Made by a program: the position numbers and the translations under genes | From: Parasitella parasitica | Lineage: Eukaryota; Mucoromycota; Mucoromycetes; Mucorales; Mucoraceae | Direction: 5' to 3' | DNA: 60,849 nucleotides | NCBI GenBank assembly: GCA_025201805.1 | Contig: MU619244.1 | Location: 240,861-301,709, forward strand | Shown: piece after piece, positions 45,058 through 55,666 of the stretch | Position numbering within the stretch: position 1 is the first letter of the stretch | Layout of the letters: every line of letters starts with the position of its first letter | The notes under the pieces: generated by a model | What the model saw: the letters and a program-made list of their open reading frames with translations, nothing else | Databases searched by the model: none | Told to the model about the DNA's origin: nothing

Positions 45058-47980
45058 ATGTCCACAACCAATGATCCAGACGAATTGCCTTCTATTTCTT
45101 GCTTATCAGGCATTAGAACAGAAACAACTTTAACAACGGGGAAATTAAGAGTAACGTTTTTGTGCTGCGAGTGTCTAACTGATCCTTGTTTCTCAACGCA
45201 GTGTTCGATAGATTCACATCCTCAATTGCTTCCTCAACGTCAAGGTGAAAAGGCCGTATGTCATCATCACATTAGGAGGTAGCCGTGTACGTAATCCTTT
45301 CGCTTGTTCATATGACTCATATTGCCAGTAGACCAGGTGTATCAAACTTCAGTGTCTGAATTCCGAGAAGGTCGTTGGAACGAGCGCTTTGAATTTACAG
45401 TGACATTTCATGCACAACTTTTTGGCACAATTCAATTGGATCTATACGACAATTACACCATCTATCCAGACAAGCATATTGGCCGTGCAGAGATTCGCCT
45501 CAGTACTCTGGAAAGTATGCCGGAAACGTTTACGAGCTACTACGAAATTTGGGACAAAAAGCTATCTACCGGCGCAAGCTCTAGCATAGGTAGAGAACGA
45601 GCTGCTGTCAATAACGTCGGGGCGCTGCAGGCTACCATCTCGTATCGCTATTTACGCTCATCCAACGTCATTGATCAGGGCCGTGATCTGGGAGAGTTGA
45701 AAGAAATTCGTGAGCCCCCTCCTGGGTCCACAGACTTGCTAACAGAAGAACAGCTGGCGGCGGAATTCAAGCGACATTTGCAGTTTCAACGTGAAAGGAA
45801 AAAGACAAACAATGGCGGCATTGATTTCAAAAAGTTTGAAGAATCCAAAGGCAGCAACTTTGCAGATCAGGAGGGCCTGGACTATCCGGATGAAAGTGAT
45901 TATAGCGACTACGCGAACGAACTGCACAGCTCGGATGGCTCATACAATGAAGAAGTCGGCTCTTTAATACAGCCATTGAAAATGAGTAGAAAGCGCGCCG
46001 ACACTGCATCGTATCAAAGTGCTTCATCTGGCGGTGGTGGTGGTGGTAATGAGGATGATGAATTTGGTGAAATGGTAGCTGCCCCAGAGCCCAATACTGT
46101 GCACCAATCTACCTCGTGGTTTGATTTCTCCCGCGCAGATACCGTCAATGCACATCCAACAAAGAGACAGCCGGTGCATAAGCCTAGCACGCCAGTCAAG
46201 ACGATACCAAGCTCTGGCGGCAACAAAAAAACGAGTGGGTCGTGGACGGGGGCAACAGACACCAGTCAGGTCATCCGCACTATTGGAAAACTACTTGCTA
46301 CGTTTGGACAAGGATTCGAATTGACTAATATGCAGGTTTTGACCGGGTTCACAGTGCTGGAAAAGTTTTATTCAGACCTCCCTCGTAACAGGTCGTGGGA
46401 TTTGGTCCAGAATCTGTCAGATATCGATATGGGCGCTAGATTTTGGAAGTTTTCAATCGCATCCTATGGCTGGAAGGGACTGAATTTTATTGGAAAAGGG
46501 AACGGCATATTCTCTGATGCAATGCGCGAACATTCGGATGCCAAATCAATCATCGAATACCTGACTATTCCCAAGGAAGATCTTTTGGCGTACGAGTTCA
46601 GATCGGCAGAGGCGTTTAGACCCAGCTATTTCATCGCAAGGGATCGATTCACAAACTCTATAGTGTTGTCAATTCGAGGAACAATGGTATGGGGTTGACT
46701 GTTTGCACAACATGTTTTTCAAATTCTCTAAAAAAAAAAGAAAAAAAAAATTAGAGCGTGATGGACACACTTACGGATTTAGTATGCGAGTACGAACCTT
46801 GGAAAGGCGGATTTATCCATAGCGGCATGAAAGTAAAGTTGCAAAAGCATATCTGTGTACACTACAAAAAAAGAAAAGGAGCACTGACCATTACACGAAT
46901 ACAGAACTCAGCCATGTGGTTTTTCCGTCATGTCGTGCCCCAGTTGATTGCCTACAGTAACGAGCATTCAACAACATCATTGATTATAGTAGGCCACAGC
47001 TTGGGCGCATCCACAGCCGCCATCTTGACCATTATTCTAACCGACTACATTGACGAATTTCGCCGAGGCAAAAAGGAATTCACTTTGCAATGCTACGGTT
47101 ATGCCCCGGCTTGTGGTCTTAGCTTGGATATAGCGGAAAAGTACAAGGATATCATCCAGTCGTTTGTATTTGCAGATGACATGGTCAGTAAGCTGAGCTA
47201 TGGGTCCATGATGGACGTGAAAGAGCTCATTATTGCGAGCTCTGAGGCTGTGCGAAGCATGGGAGTAGGCGAGATACTGTGGTCAGGAGGCACAGAGGAT
47301 GACAAGTGGAAAGCTGCGTTCAAACGAATCGCAGATGTGCGCAAACGATGTTTAGACTCGTTAGAAAATCCTCGCGTAAGTGTTATTTTCCCTTTGTTGG
47401 CGACACCTGGGCTGGTTGTGTTAATACCGTTCATAGCTGTATGTAGCTGGACAAATCTATCAGTTTTGGCTGGTAAATATCAAAAAGCGCACATTGGTCG
47501 CGAAACAAACAGGACTTGAACAATATTTGCACGTAGGACCCAACGCCGAGTAATGATACCCGCATAGTAATAGAAAAGACAACCGCAACCAAGGTGTGCA
47601 ATGAAGTGGTAGTGAAAAAGTCCATCATGTTGGATCATTTGCCTACCAATTTTGACGTGGCATTCAGAAGAGCTCGTGAGACGTTGATGATGGAAGGAAC
47701 ATCCGCTGTGCAGTCAGAAAAACGACCGTCTGTGGATGGTGTTCTGGATCCTGTACCTTCAGAAGGGAAAGAAAATGCAGAGTTGAATGAGGACGTGCAG
47801 CAAGTACACAAGGATGATGATGGGAAAACACTGCAACAAAACGACAGCACAGACCCAGCGACCGCAGTTGACAGTGATCATCCTATCTGGGGATCTATAG
47901 CAAAATTGGGCTTGAAAGGAACAACAGACAGAGCAGGTGGGAAAGGAACGGTGCTGGGCGATGATGACACTACACGATAA
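45058..47980 (+). CDS. Lipase B: C2-like plus class-3 (sn1-diacylglycerol-type) lipase
   Basis: Proposed exons 45058-45150, 45212-45290, 45332-46686, 46755-46832, 46905-47375, 47437-47472 and 47537-47980 give 851 residues. Junctions were placed by comparison with lipase A: KLRIHILNCFLNVKVKRPYV, GGSRVHQVYQTSVSEF, SIRGTMSVMDTLTDLV and GMKNSAMWFFRHV all restore shared residues. The C2-like part lies in the first 150 residues (WNERFEFTVTFHAQLFGTI). An acidic, Gly-rich linker follows, then the hydrolase with Ser in IVGHSLGASTAA near residue 565 and Asp in FADDMVSKLS near 624. LYVAGQIYQFW matches the A strand LYIPGKI. The tail is acidic and polar. It has a much shorter N-terminus than lipase A; intron 4 is in phase and could be retained. 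Confidence 0.78.
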
Positions 47981-49680
47981 GAATAAAAGTCTTTGATTTA
48001 ATTAAACAATGGCACACTTGGAAGAGCAAATGAGTTGTATACTTGATATTGTGATTCATTGCTCGCATTGTTACAAAAGCCAAACAAGAAATGTTTAACG
48101 CTGCTTGTTGCAAAAGGCAGCCAGGAACTTTGTTCCTCAAGGCATTGAGTACGAAAAGCGAATAGAGCGCCTCATTAATAACAAGGTCCATGATATCAAC
48201 ACTATTTCTTATCAACAACATAGCCTTGTCCATTTTCGTAAATAAATAGCATACAGTAAGCGCAACGCCAATGGGAGGATTTAGCTACAAGAATAGCCGA
48301 GGCGTGTAATGCTGTTCCTTCCGAGCATCTTTCGGTATTTGCTCAGCATTCAGTAAACCTATTCGAGAAATGTTTGAAGGGCAATCCAATTCAAAGCATC
48401 TATTATTGAGATATAAAATAACTGCTGAATTGTATGAAACTAAATTTGTGTCGATGTCAATAACCAAACCACCTGACAGTTAATTTTCTTTTCTCTTTTT
48501 TTTTTTTGGTCACGGATCAGGACTATGAGATTTTTTAATTTATCGTTCGAGTGCTTTTAAGATACTGCAAAGCAGTTGAAAATCTACGTTCGTACGGCAC
48601 AAAGATGGGTGAGACAGTACGAAAGAGATCCTAATAGCATCTTTGAGAAGCATAAAAAAATTCTACATTTCCTTTTGTCAGATGCCTTCTGATCACCACT
48701 ACAATATTTCTTTGCGATTGGCACTCCAACATTTGGGATATTTACTTTATAATTAAAGAAAAAAAGTACCACTGTCATTTATTATTCAAATTGCAGGGCA
48801 CAAAAGCAATGTCGATCCTTGGTGACATCAATCAAAGAATAGATGGTAGGGTTAGTCGGATGACGCTTCGTTTTCCACAATTTTTCATCATTTGCAGGTT
48901 GACACAAACGCAGTTACCATCAGTAAGGTACGAATGTTTTTCAAACTGACGAGGAGAGTATGTGGCATGAGCTATCTGAAAAGCTGTTTTCAAGATTTCC
49001 AACTGTTGAAAGTTGCCCATCATAGGGACAGTCTCAAGGGTGTTCAGCTATGGCTTTTAAATAAAAGACAAAACGTACTAATCCCAAGCATCCCAGAAAC
49101 ATGAGAGAACCTGTTTCCAAGATTTCCAACTGTTGAAAGTTTTCCATCATAGGGACAGTCTCAAGGGCGTTCAGCTACGGCTCTTAAATAAAAGACAAAA
49201 CGTACTAATCCCAAGCATCTCTCATGCTGCCCAAACCATCTTGTAACAATTTTTTAAAAAGATAGCGCAAGAAGGAAAAAAATATATACTAGACAAAGAA
49301 CTTTTGTTCATTGGGAATAGCTTTTATATGACTTCATTTGCTGCTTTGTTTCAAGCGCAATTTCTTCCATTTCAACGTCTAAGCCTCCATCAGTTAACTT
49401 TTGCTCTGAACGTTGCTTTTCGCAGTAGAGCGTAAGACGGGCCAGCGTTACTAGGGGTCTACTTCTTCTTCCCAATCTATTGCATCGCCCCCCCCCCTTT
49501 CGTCGACAATTCTTCCCTGTCCAACCTCATAAAAAAAACGTGCGGTCAATTAAAGCTGCCCTTTGAGATAAAAAACCGCCCATTGGCGTACTCATAATCT
49601 TTATTTTTTGGGTCAATGGACATCATTATTCAACACATATTTTTTTTTTTTTTTGCACAACACTAAATTATTTCACTGAT
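47981..49680. other. Intergenic, contains a tandem duplication
   Basis: About 1.7 kb with no supported gene. Short frames on both strands lack splice support. It contains the 127-bp tandem duplication (separate entry), a C-run near 49488-49497 and poly-T near 48499 and 49640. Confidence 0.4.
48991..49219 (+). repeat. Tandem duplication, period 127 bp
   Basis: The block beginning CAAGATTTCCAACTGTTGAA recurs at 49118, 127 bases downstream. It continues through CATAGGGACAGTCTCAAGG and AAAAGACAAAACGTACTAAT to AAGCATC (49092 and 49219). The copies differ at only a few positions (for example GTGTTCAGCTATGG versus GCGTTCAGCTACGG), so the duplication is fairly young. Confidence 0.93.
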
Positions 49681-50468
49681 TTATAAGAGCTTTTCAATTT
49701 CGGCAGCAATAGCCTTGGGTTCTGTTGTGGATGCATAACGCTTAACGACCTTACCCTCCTTGTCAATCAAGAATTTCTACATTATAAAGGCTTCAGTCAA
49801 CGACCTGCTACAAAACATAATGCAAATAGCTATGGTTACCTCAAAGTTCCACTTAACACGCTTCAAACTAGCATAAAGGAAAAAAGCACATGTCAATACA
49901 GTGCTTACAAAGCTTCTATCAATAAATATTTACCCAAGAAGGCCGGGCTGAGATTCCTTTAACCACTTATAGACAGGTGCCTCATTATCTCCGTTGACAT
50001 CACTAAATGATCATCATGAATAAATCATTTGATTTCGCTATGCATAACGCCATAATACTCACAGTTTTGCAGTTAAAGGGAAATTGACACTCCACGTTGT
50101 AGAGCAGAATTCCTGGATTTCGTTTTCAGTACCAGGCTCTGTAATAAATGTTTGTTTAATAAATAATAGGGAATGCTATATCGAACAATTACCTTGGTGG
50201 CCAAATTGGTTGCAAGGAGCACCAACAACGACAAAGCCCTTGTCTTGGTACTTTTGGTAGAGTTCTTCCAAGCCAGCATACTGTTTGGTAAAACCACACT
50301 TGGAAGCGACATTCACAAAAAGAACGACCTTATCACACAACACATTGATATTAAAACCAAATCGTCACATTAATAAAAATAAGCTCAAGTTACCTTTCCT
50401 TTCAGTTTAGCAAGATCCCAATCCTCGCCCTTGATATTCTTGACGGTAAAATCGTATAAAGATGACAT
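49681..50468 (-). CDS. Glutathione peroxidase-type (thioredoxin-dependent) peroxidase
   Basis: Six exons (50468-50394, 50328-50193, 50138-50063, 50002-49934, 49867-49840 and 49776-49681) join to 159 residues, the normal length. [19 protein letters not shown] is followed by [14 protein letters not shown] with the peroxidatic Cys36. [12 protein letters not shown] supplies the Gln, [13 protein letters not shown] the likely resolving Cys82, and VKWNFEKFLID the Trp/Asn. The paired cysteines are typical of fungal Gpx enzymes that use thioredoxin instead of glutathione. It reduces hydrogen peroxide and lipid hydroperoxides and in yeast (Gpx3/Orp1) also relays oxidant signals to Yap1. No signal or targeting peptide, so cytosolic is likely. 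One 28-nt micro-exon carries LKRVKWNFE. Confidence 0.92.
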
Positions 50469-51671
50469 TTGATTGCTTTTATTGTTTTAATACGGAAAGA
50501 AGAAAGAAAGGATTTTACCGCTGTTGCTGCATTTATTAAATGCCTGTTTTTGTATATGATTACATACTCGCAATTCAGCAAAAAGTCCACGTAAGAAGAA
50601 ATTTACTTTTTGAGCAAAATCTCTGCCTCGCGTCATCAGTTCTGCACAGCGCTGGTAAATATTGGCTGATTTAGAAATTTAAATGGTGATTGTAAAAAAA
50701 TAATTTGGTGCTGGCTCAATGGAAAAAATCTTTTGGCAGTTTCAAGATTTTGCTTCCACTCTCAATCTACCGATTCTTTTGAAAACAATGCCTATTTTTT
50801 TTGAGAAAAATCGCGCACTTGTGCGAGGCTAATTAAGCCAGACATTTCTATGCATGATCCATCTTGATATTAAATTATATGAAAGGTGAATTAAAAGTTT
50901 GAAATAAACAAGAATCACGAAACTGAGTTTAACATCTAAAACTAGAATCAACAGAAGGAAGCAATATACTGAAGTATCTTGTTCTAAATAAAAAGCATAG
51001 ACATTATGTTGAGTAGAAGGAAAAACATTATCAGTGGCACGAGAATTTCTAAATATGGGAGCTGTGAGGAAATGAATCCTAGAGACCGGATTAGATACAA
51101 CAACACTAAGTGTGTTCATAACATATAGGTTCTTTATTGAAATATTTAAGGAGAGTGTCTATAGAATACAGTATTTTTACTTGGTTTTTGGACCTTTTTT
51201 TCCTAAGCAGTGGAGCTGTTGGCTTCTTTTAATGGTATCGTATGACAGACAGGAGGATATATTCATACAATGGACAAAATAATGATGATAATTAATGGCT
51301 ATAATGACCAAAGATTGCCTTTCGTTTGTTTGAGATTTTGGCGTCAATGACCTGGTGCATAGTGTGCTTAGCTAGTGTCACAGGATTTTGGGCATAATCG
51401 TGGGTATCACCGTTTACTACGCACTGGAAACAAGTAATGACCATGATAACCTTGTTCAATTGCGAAATGAAAAGCTGTACTTGATCAAGACTGAACGGGA
51501 ATTGGATATGAGCAATTTCACATATGGTATAGAGATCGGGTTTGGCGCGATTAATGATGTAGAACGTAGCATTTTTACCTATATAATAATACATGAGAAT
51601 GTTATAGACCTATGAACACAACATATACTTTACCAACAACAAGGAAAGCAAAAATAGATTTCAAGTTGTGT
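50469..51671. other. Intergenic, possible transposon remains
   Basis: AT-rich. A - strand frame at 51594-51292 (QLNKVIMVITCFQCVVNGDT...) looks protein-like but has no recognised family and no clear start. It may belong to the retroelement fragment next to it. Confidence 0.35.
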
Positions 51672-52100
51672 CTATCCGAAGCATCTTTGGCCAATGTTGC
51701 AACACGCATCAGATCGATACCAACAAGCCGGTGACTGAGGGCCTGGTACACGCATCATGGTTTCCGCATTGACAACCGGGTTACTATCACCCAAGGCCTT
51801 AATAAGGGTTTCCTTGAAGGTTGAATAGTTGCACAGAAGTCCCGGCTTGTCTGAAGAGTACAGATGGTCGAGGTGCGGCTCGATAAACTGAAATGCAACC
51901 CCAGTCAGATGGGAGACCGCGAATAAGATCTTGTTTTCATCGGAAGCACACACTCGCTCATTGGCTGCGAAGTGTAATGCAAGCCGAGAGAAAAAGGCAT
52001 GACAAAGATGTGGTTTACCAGCAAAAGGAGTAGGTGGCTTGATTTTCACAATTCTGCCACTGGAAGTCTCGTTACTGCGCTTTGACTTCGCCGCAACCAA
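51672..52100 (-). mobile_element. LTR-retrotransposon gag fragment
   Basis: The - strand frame reads VKIKPPTPFAGKPHLCHAFF then LALHFAANERVC, ENKILFAVSHLTGVAFQFIE, YSTFKETLIKALGDSNPV and AETMMR. This is the capsid-like region of Ty3/gypsy-type gag proteins as found in fungal elements. It ends abruptly in the next segment (PGPQSPACWY), where the usual repeat of coiled residues is lost. No protease, reverse transcriptase or LTRs accompany it, so it is an internal fragment. Confidence 0.6.
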
Positions 52101-52109
52101 TTCGATCGC

Positions 52110-53408
52110 TCAACAATCATGTATTATATTGATCGATGCGTCGGGACGTATATTGGCTTGCTTTTCGTCATCACTGACAGCGTCCAGCTTCTCCTTCTAA
52201 TTTTGTCACTGCTTGGTTGGTTTACGCCTTCCAAGTATACACTGGTCATAAATCTGTCTTGCCTTGGTTCTCTTTTCCAGACAAGTTCAAATTCCGTGTA
52301 TCTTCTGTGCCTGTTCTTAAACATCTTAGCAATCTCTTGACAAAACTACCTAAGCTAGTTCCTTCCTCTAATTGGTCTGCTAGGTGGTTTCTTGATTTTC
52401 CACTGTGTTATGTACTCAGTACTGTGTCGTCAGTTCCTTCGATGGTTGATCCTGCTACCTTGGATCCTCGATATCTGGTTTCTGACATTTGCTTTTGGCA
52501 GCCTGATCTTGGCATTGTCGAGGGTGTTACTCGGCATCTGACGTGGCCCACAAAAGTCCGTCGTGTCTATTTAGATGTCAACAAAGATCTTGGCCCTGTC
52601 TGTCTGGTTTTCCCGCCTGTCATGGATAGTAAGATAGTCTTGTGTCATGCAGACTATCATACTATGCCCCGTTCTGATGATGCTTCTTCGTGAATGCCAG
52701 ATTGCTCACACTGGACAATTTCCAATTCGTCTCGTTCTTCTGTTCCTGTGGCTCGCTTGTCTTTGAACGCCCTGCGAAGGTATTGGCATCCTGCAAAGGA
52801 TATTATTACCTCTCGTATGGGTTCTCTCTGCCTGTCCATTTGCGATTACCTCCTCCTTCTTGGCGTCTTTTTTGGTCCCTGGATTTGCCAGCAAAAGCAT
52901 TCATACCTTGGTGGCGATTGTTACATGATCGAGTGGCTCACCGATCTTGGTGCCATCGCATAGTTCCAGCAAAAGTTCTGGCTCCGGAAGACTTGTTCCA
53001 TTTTGTTGTCGGCTGTTCCTTCAAAGCCCGGTATTGGCGAGATGTTGTATCCTTGCTGTCCCTGCAGGATCTCCTCCCAACTGCCATGTCTATCTGGCAA
53101 GCTCTGACTAGTTTTTGTTCTCAAAATTTGGAAATGCTCGATGAAGAGGTTCTGGTGGCTCTTGGTACTGCGTACAGTACACTTTGGAAATATCATTGGC
53201 GATGTGTCATAGACACGGAGCCCTGGATTGCTTCGGCATATTTTAACGTGGTTCGTCAGGATCATGGTCTACTATTTTCTTCTCTTTCGTCTTTGGCAAG
53301 TGTTCAAGCTGGCAGCTTGACCTTGCCTGCACATAGTCTATAGTTTCGTTATGAAATTTTAATAAAGATACATTTTCATACAAAAAAACAAAAAACAAAA
53401 AAAAAATT
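52110..53408 (+). mobile_element. 5'-truncated LINE (non-LTR) retrotransposon 3' end
   Basis: Two overlapping frames (52217-52693 and 52690-53343) give the C-terminal end of a LINE ORF2. LCYVLSTVSSVPSMVDPATL and ISDICFWQPDLGIVEGVT-like residues lead to WRLFWSLDLPAKAFIPWWRL then LHDRVAHRSW and PEDLFHFVVGCSFKARYW. That is the reverse-transcriptase-associated zinc-binding region, though its Cys pair is lost. An AATAAA signal at 53361 and a poly-A-like tail (about 53382-53407) close the element. The polymerase part is missing, as usual after abortive target-primed reverse transcription. A frame break near 52690 shows it is inactive. Confidence 0.65.
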
Positions 53409-53425
53409 CAATTAAATTATGAATA

Positions 53426-54110
53426 TCAAATCGCATCCCAGCCAAAAGTTGCAATTACCATGTTATTATCCAAGTCCTCGAAAAGAGGACTGAGAATTGC
53501 TTCCAAATGTCGTGTGATCAGTTCCGTTTCCTTGGGCCCATTTTCAATGATTTGGCGTGGCTGCTTTTCCATCCTATTTATGATTTAGAATTAGATGCGA
53601 TATTTTTAACAGCCTAAAAACTTACATGCTTCGGAAGGACAACAAAATCCTGTTAACAGGATTAAGGACATCACCGTCTTGTATCAGGGCAGAAATTTGC
53701 CGTGATGCTGCTAGGCGCGTGCATGCTTTTCCTTGGTCACCGTCCTAATACGGATAAAAAATAATCAAGAACTATTCATTTTTCTATTCTGGTTTCTCTC
53801 TCAAATTTACCACATCCAATTGCATCATGATTTCTTCAAGTTGCAGTTTGACTTCAGTTGGAAACGACTGATTAGTCATATCATGTTTTTTAATGATATG
53901 CTGGCAAAGTGCATCACATGTGTCGAGATCAATGTGCTTGTGCAAATCTTTGTGGGTGCGCGCTGGCTTCAGCAACAATATAGAGGAGAGAGCAAGTAAG
54001 TGTTGCACATGCTCTTCAACGGTGATAATGTTGCCTTGCTGTATGTGGTTGTTTTCATCTTGTTTGAAACTATAAAATCGAGCAGATATGTCAATGTCGT
54101 TAAAAATCAT
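53426..54110 (-). CDS. Hypothetical protein, three exons (188 aa)
   Basis: Exons 54110-53811, 53744-53626 and 53573-53426, with GTAAAT/GTAAGT donors and TTAG/ATAG acceptors, join in phase to 188 residues. It starts MIFNDIDISARFYSFKQDEN and reads on through HVQHLLALSSILLLKP, LDTCDALCQHIIKKHD and VKLQLEEIMMQLDV. The second exon is DGDQGKACTRLAASRQISAL and the end is HLEAILSPLFEDLDNNMVIA TFGWDAI. It is helical and polar with no signal or membrane segment. The conserved-looking C-terminus suggests a genuine gene, but I do not recognise the family. A LINE poly-A tail sits only about 18 bases beyond its stop. Confidence 0.6.
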
Positions 54111-54681
54111 GCAATCGTCCGTTGTTGGTGGTGAAATATTATTTTCAGTAAATTGAATTGGACTACATTTTTCATGCTAACGCTTTCCCCCCTCGCCCAG
54201 CAAGTCTAGGTGCTAGTTTGGTACATTGGTTGCAAGGTTAAAAGTGCTTGTGTTTTTGGTATGTATCTGAATCTTTCTTTTGCTCTCTTCTCTTTTCTTT
54301 AATTCTTTTCTTTTCTTTTTCTATTTTCTTACTCTTATTTTGATGTCTCTTTATTCTTTTTCCCTCTTCACTCTTGGGAGGGTTTTTTCTACTTCTTATC
54401 TTGGCGAGCTGATCCGGGGCAATTTGGTTTCTTAACTATTGTGCCCCGTATGACCTTTTATTTCTTAAATAAATCTCTCCCATTTAATCGTACAAAAAAG
54501 ATACTCATTGAGCTTTGCTAGTGGTTGCGCATTCTTAAATACATGCTTCGCTAACGGGCCGGACATTGCCGGGTAAAATACGCACTGAGCTTTCAATTTA
54601 GGAGCAAAGGAAAAGGTGTGAAGGGCAATCCAGAAAGGCAAAAGGCGATACACCCTCCTCTTTCATCACCTATCTTTAGAC
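54111..54681. other. Divergent promoter region with pyrimidine tract and hairpin
   Basis: Upstream of both the orphan gene (-) and eL33 (+). It contains a CTTTTCTTTT-rich pyrimidine tract (about 54265-54365) and an inverted repeat CGGGGCAAT (54415-54423) / ATTGTGCCCCG (54438-54448). No RNA gene family was recognised. Confidence 0.45.
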
Positions 54682-55273
54682 ATGTCTGGATCTGATCGGT
54701 AAGCATGCACAAAATTGTATCGAAAAGAGTGAGGATGAATGGATGGCTTGTCCTAGATGGATACATAGATGTGTGGATAGAAGGGATTAGAAAGGCTATG
54801 CCATGATCTCTCACTTTTTTTTTTTCTCTCTTTTTTGTGAAATACATGTGAGTAATTATGGCTAAACCTCCTGTTGTATAGTTTGTACAGCAAGGGCCGC
54901 GTCTTGGGTTTCGAGCGTGCCAAGCGTAACCAAAACCCCAACGTTTCTCTCATCCAAGTTGAAGGTGTCCAAACTACCAAGGATGCTCAATTCTATCTCG
55001 GTAAGCGTATTGCCTACGTCTACCGTGCCCAGCGTGAGGTCAATGGCTCCAAGATTCGTGTCATCTGGGGCCGTATTGCCCGTACCCATGGTACCAACGG
55101 CGTCGTCAAGGCCCGTTTCCGCAAGAACTTGCCTCCCAAGGTCTTTGGTGCTTCCGTCCGTGTGGTAAGTTGTGTTTGCTATCTGAATCTTGAACCATAT
55201 GCTGATCAATTGTACCTTTTTTTTTTTTTTTTTTAATATCATTACTTAGATGCTTTACCCTTCCAACATCTAA
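54682..55273 (+). CDS. RPL33: 60S ribosomal protein eL33 (L35Ae)
   Basis: Exons 54682-54698, 54882-55164 and 55250-55273 give 107 residues. The tiny first exon MSGSDR joins [18 protein letters not shown]; then come [79 protein letters not shown]. The last exon (MLYPSNI) is only 24 nt. This is the complete eL33 protein of the large ribosomal subunit. Codon choice is biased to C-ending codons (GTC, ATC, AAG, CGT), as expected for a highly expressed gene. A poly-T lies in intron 2. I saw no box C/D snoRNA in intron 1. Confidence 0.96.
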
Positions 55274-55666
55274 ATTGCTTTGATTTAGAAGAAACGAAAT
55301 TGTTTGACTCGAGAAAAATAAAACAGAATGATTTACTGGCATTTAGTGTTTTATATTTGCAATAATATTCTAAAATTGGGGTTTACGAGAAAAAGAGATG
55401 GGAATTCAGGTTGGAGTCGTTGATGATAATCAAATGGGGGGGGGGGGGTTTCTATCTTGTCGATAATGATACTGAAATCCACCTTAGTACTATTTGGTAT
55501 TATTAGACACAAAAGTTAATAATACTGAAACTCGGAAAATGAACCAATGTGGCAGCTCTAACTTTTCAGTATTGTTAAATCAAAAAAAAAAAAGTATAAA
55601 TGCTGACCAGCGTGTAAATTATCTACAAGTTACTTTTGTCTTCTTATTTATCTACCAGACCTAACT
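55274..55666. other. Intergenic, no gene seen
   Basis: Between eL33 and the Crypton relic. It contains a G-run of about twelve bases (55436-55448) and poly-A near 55579. No coding signal. Confidence 0.45.

Noticed and set aside
48784-48960. Possible small spliced gene (QGTKAMSILGDINQRIDG joined to VDTNAVTISK)
   Set aside because: Donor and acceptor are plausible but the product is very short, the downstream exon is unclear and it overlaps the tandem-duplicated region.
54699-54881. Possible box C/D snoRNA in the long first intron of the eL33 gene
   Set aside because: No RTGATGA C box with a matching CTGA D box was found in the intron.
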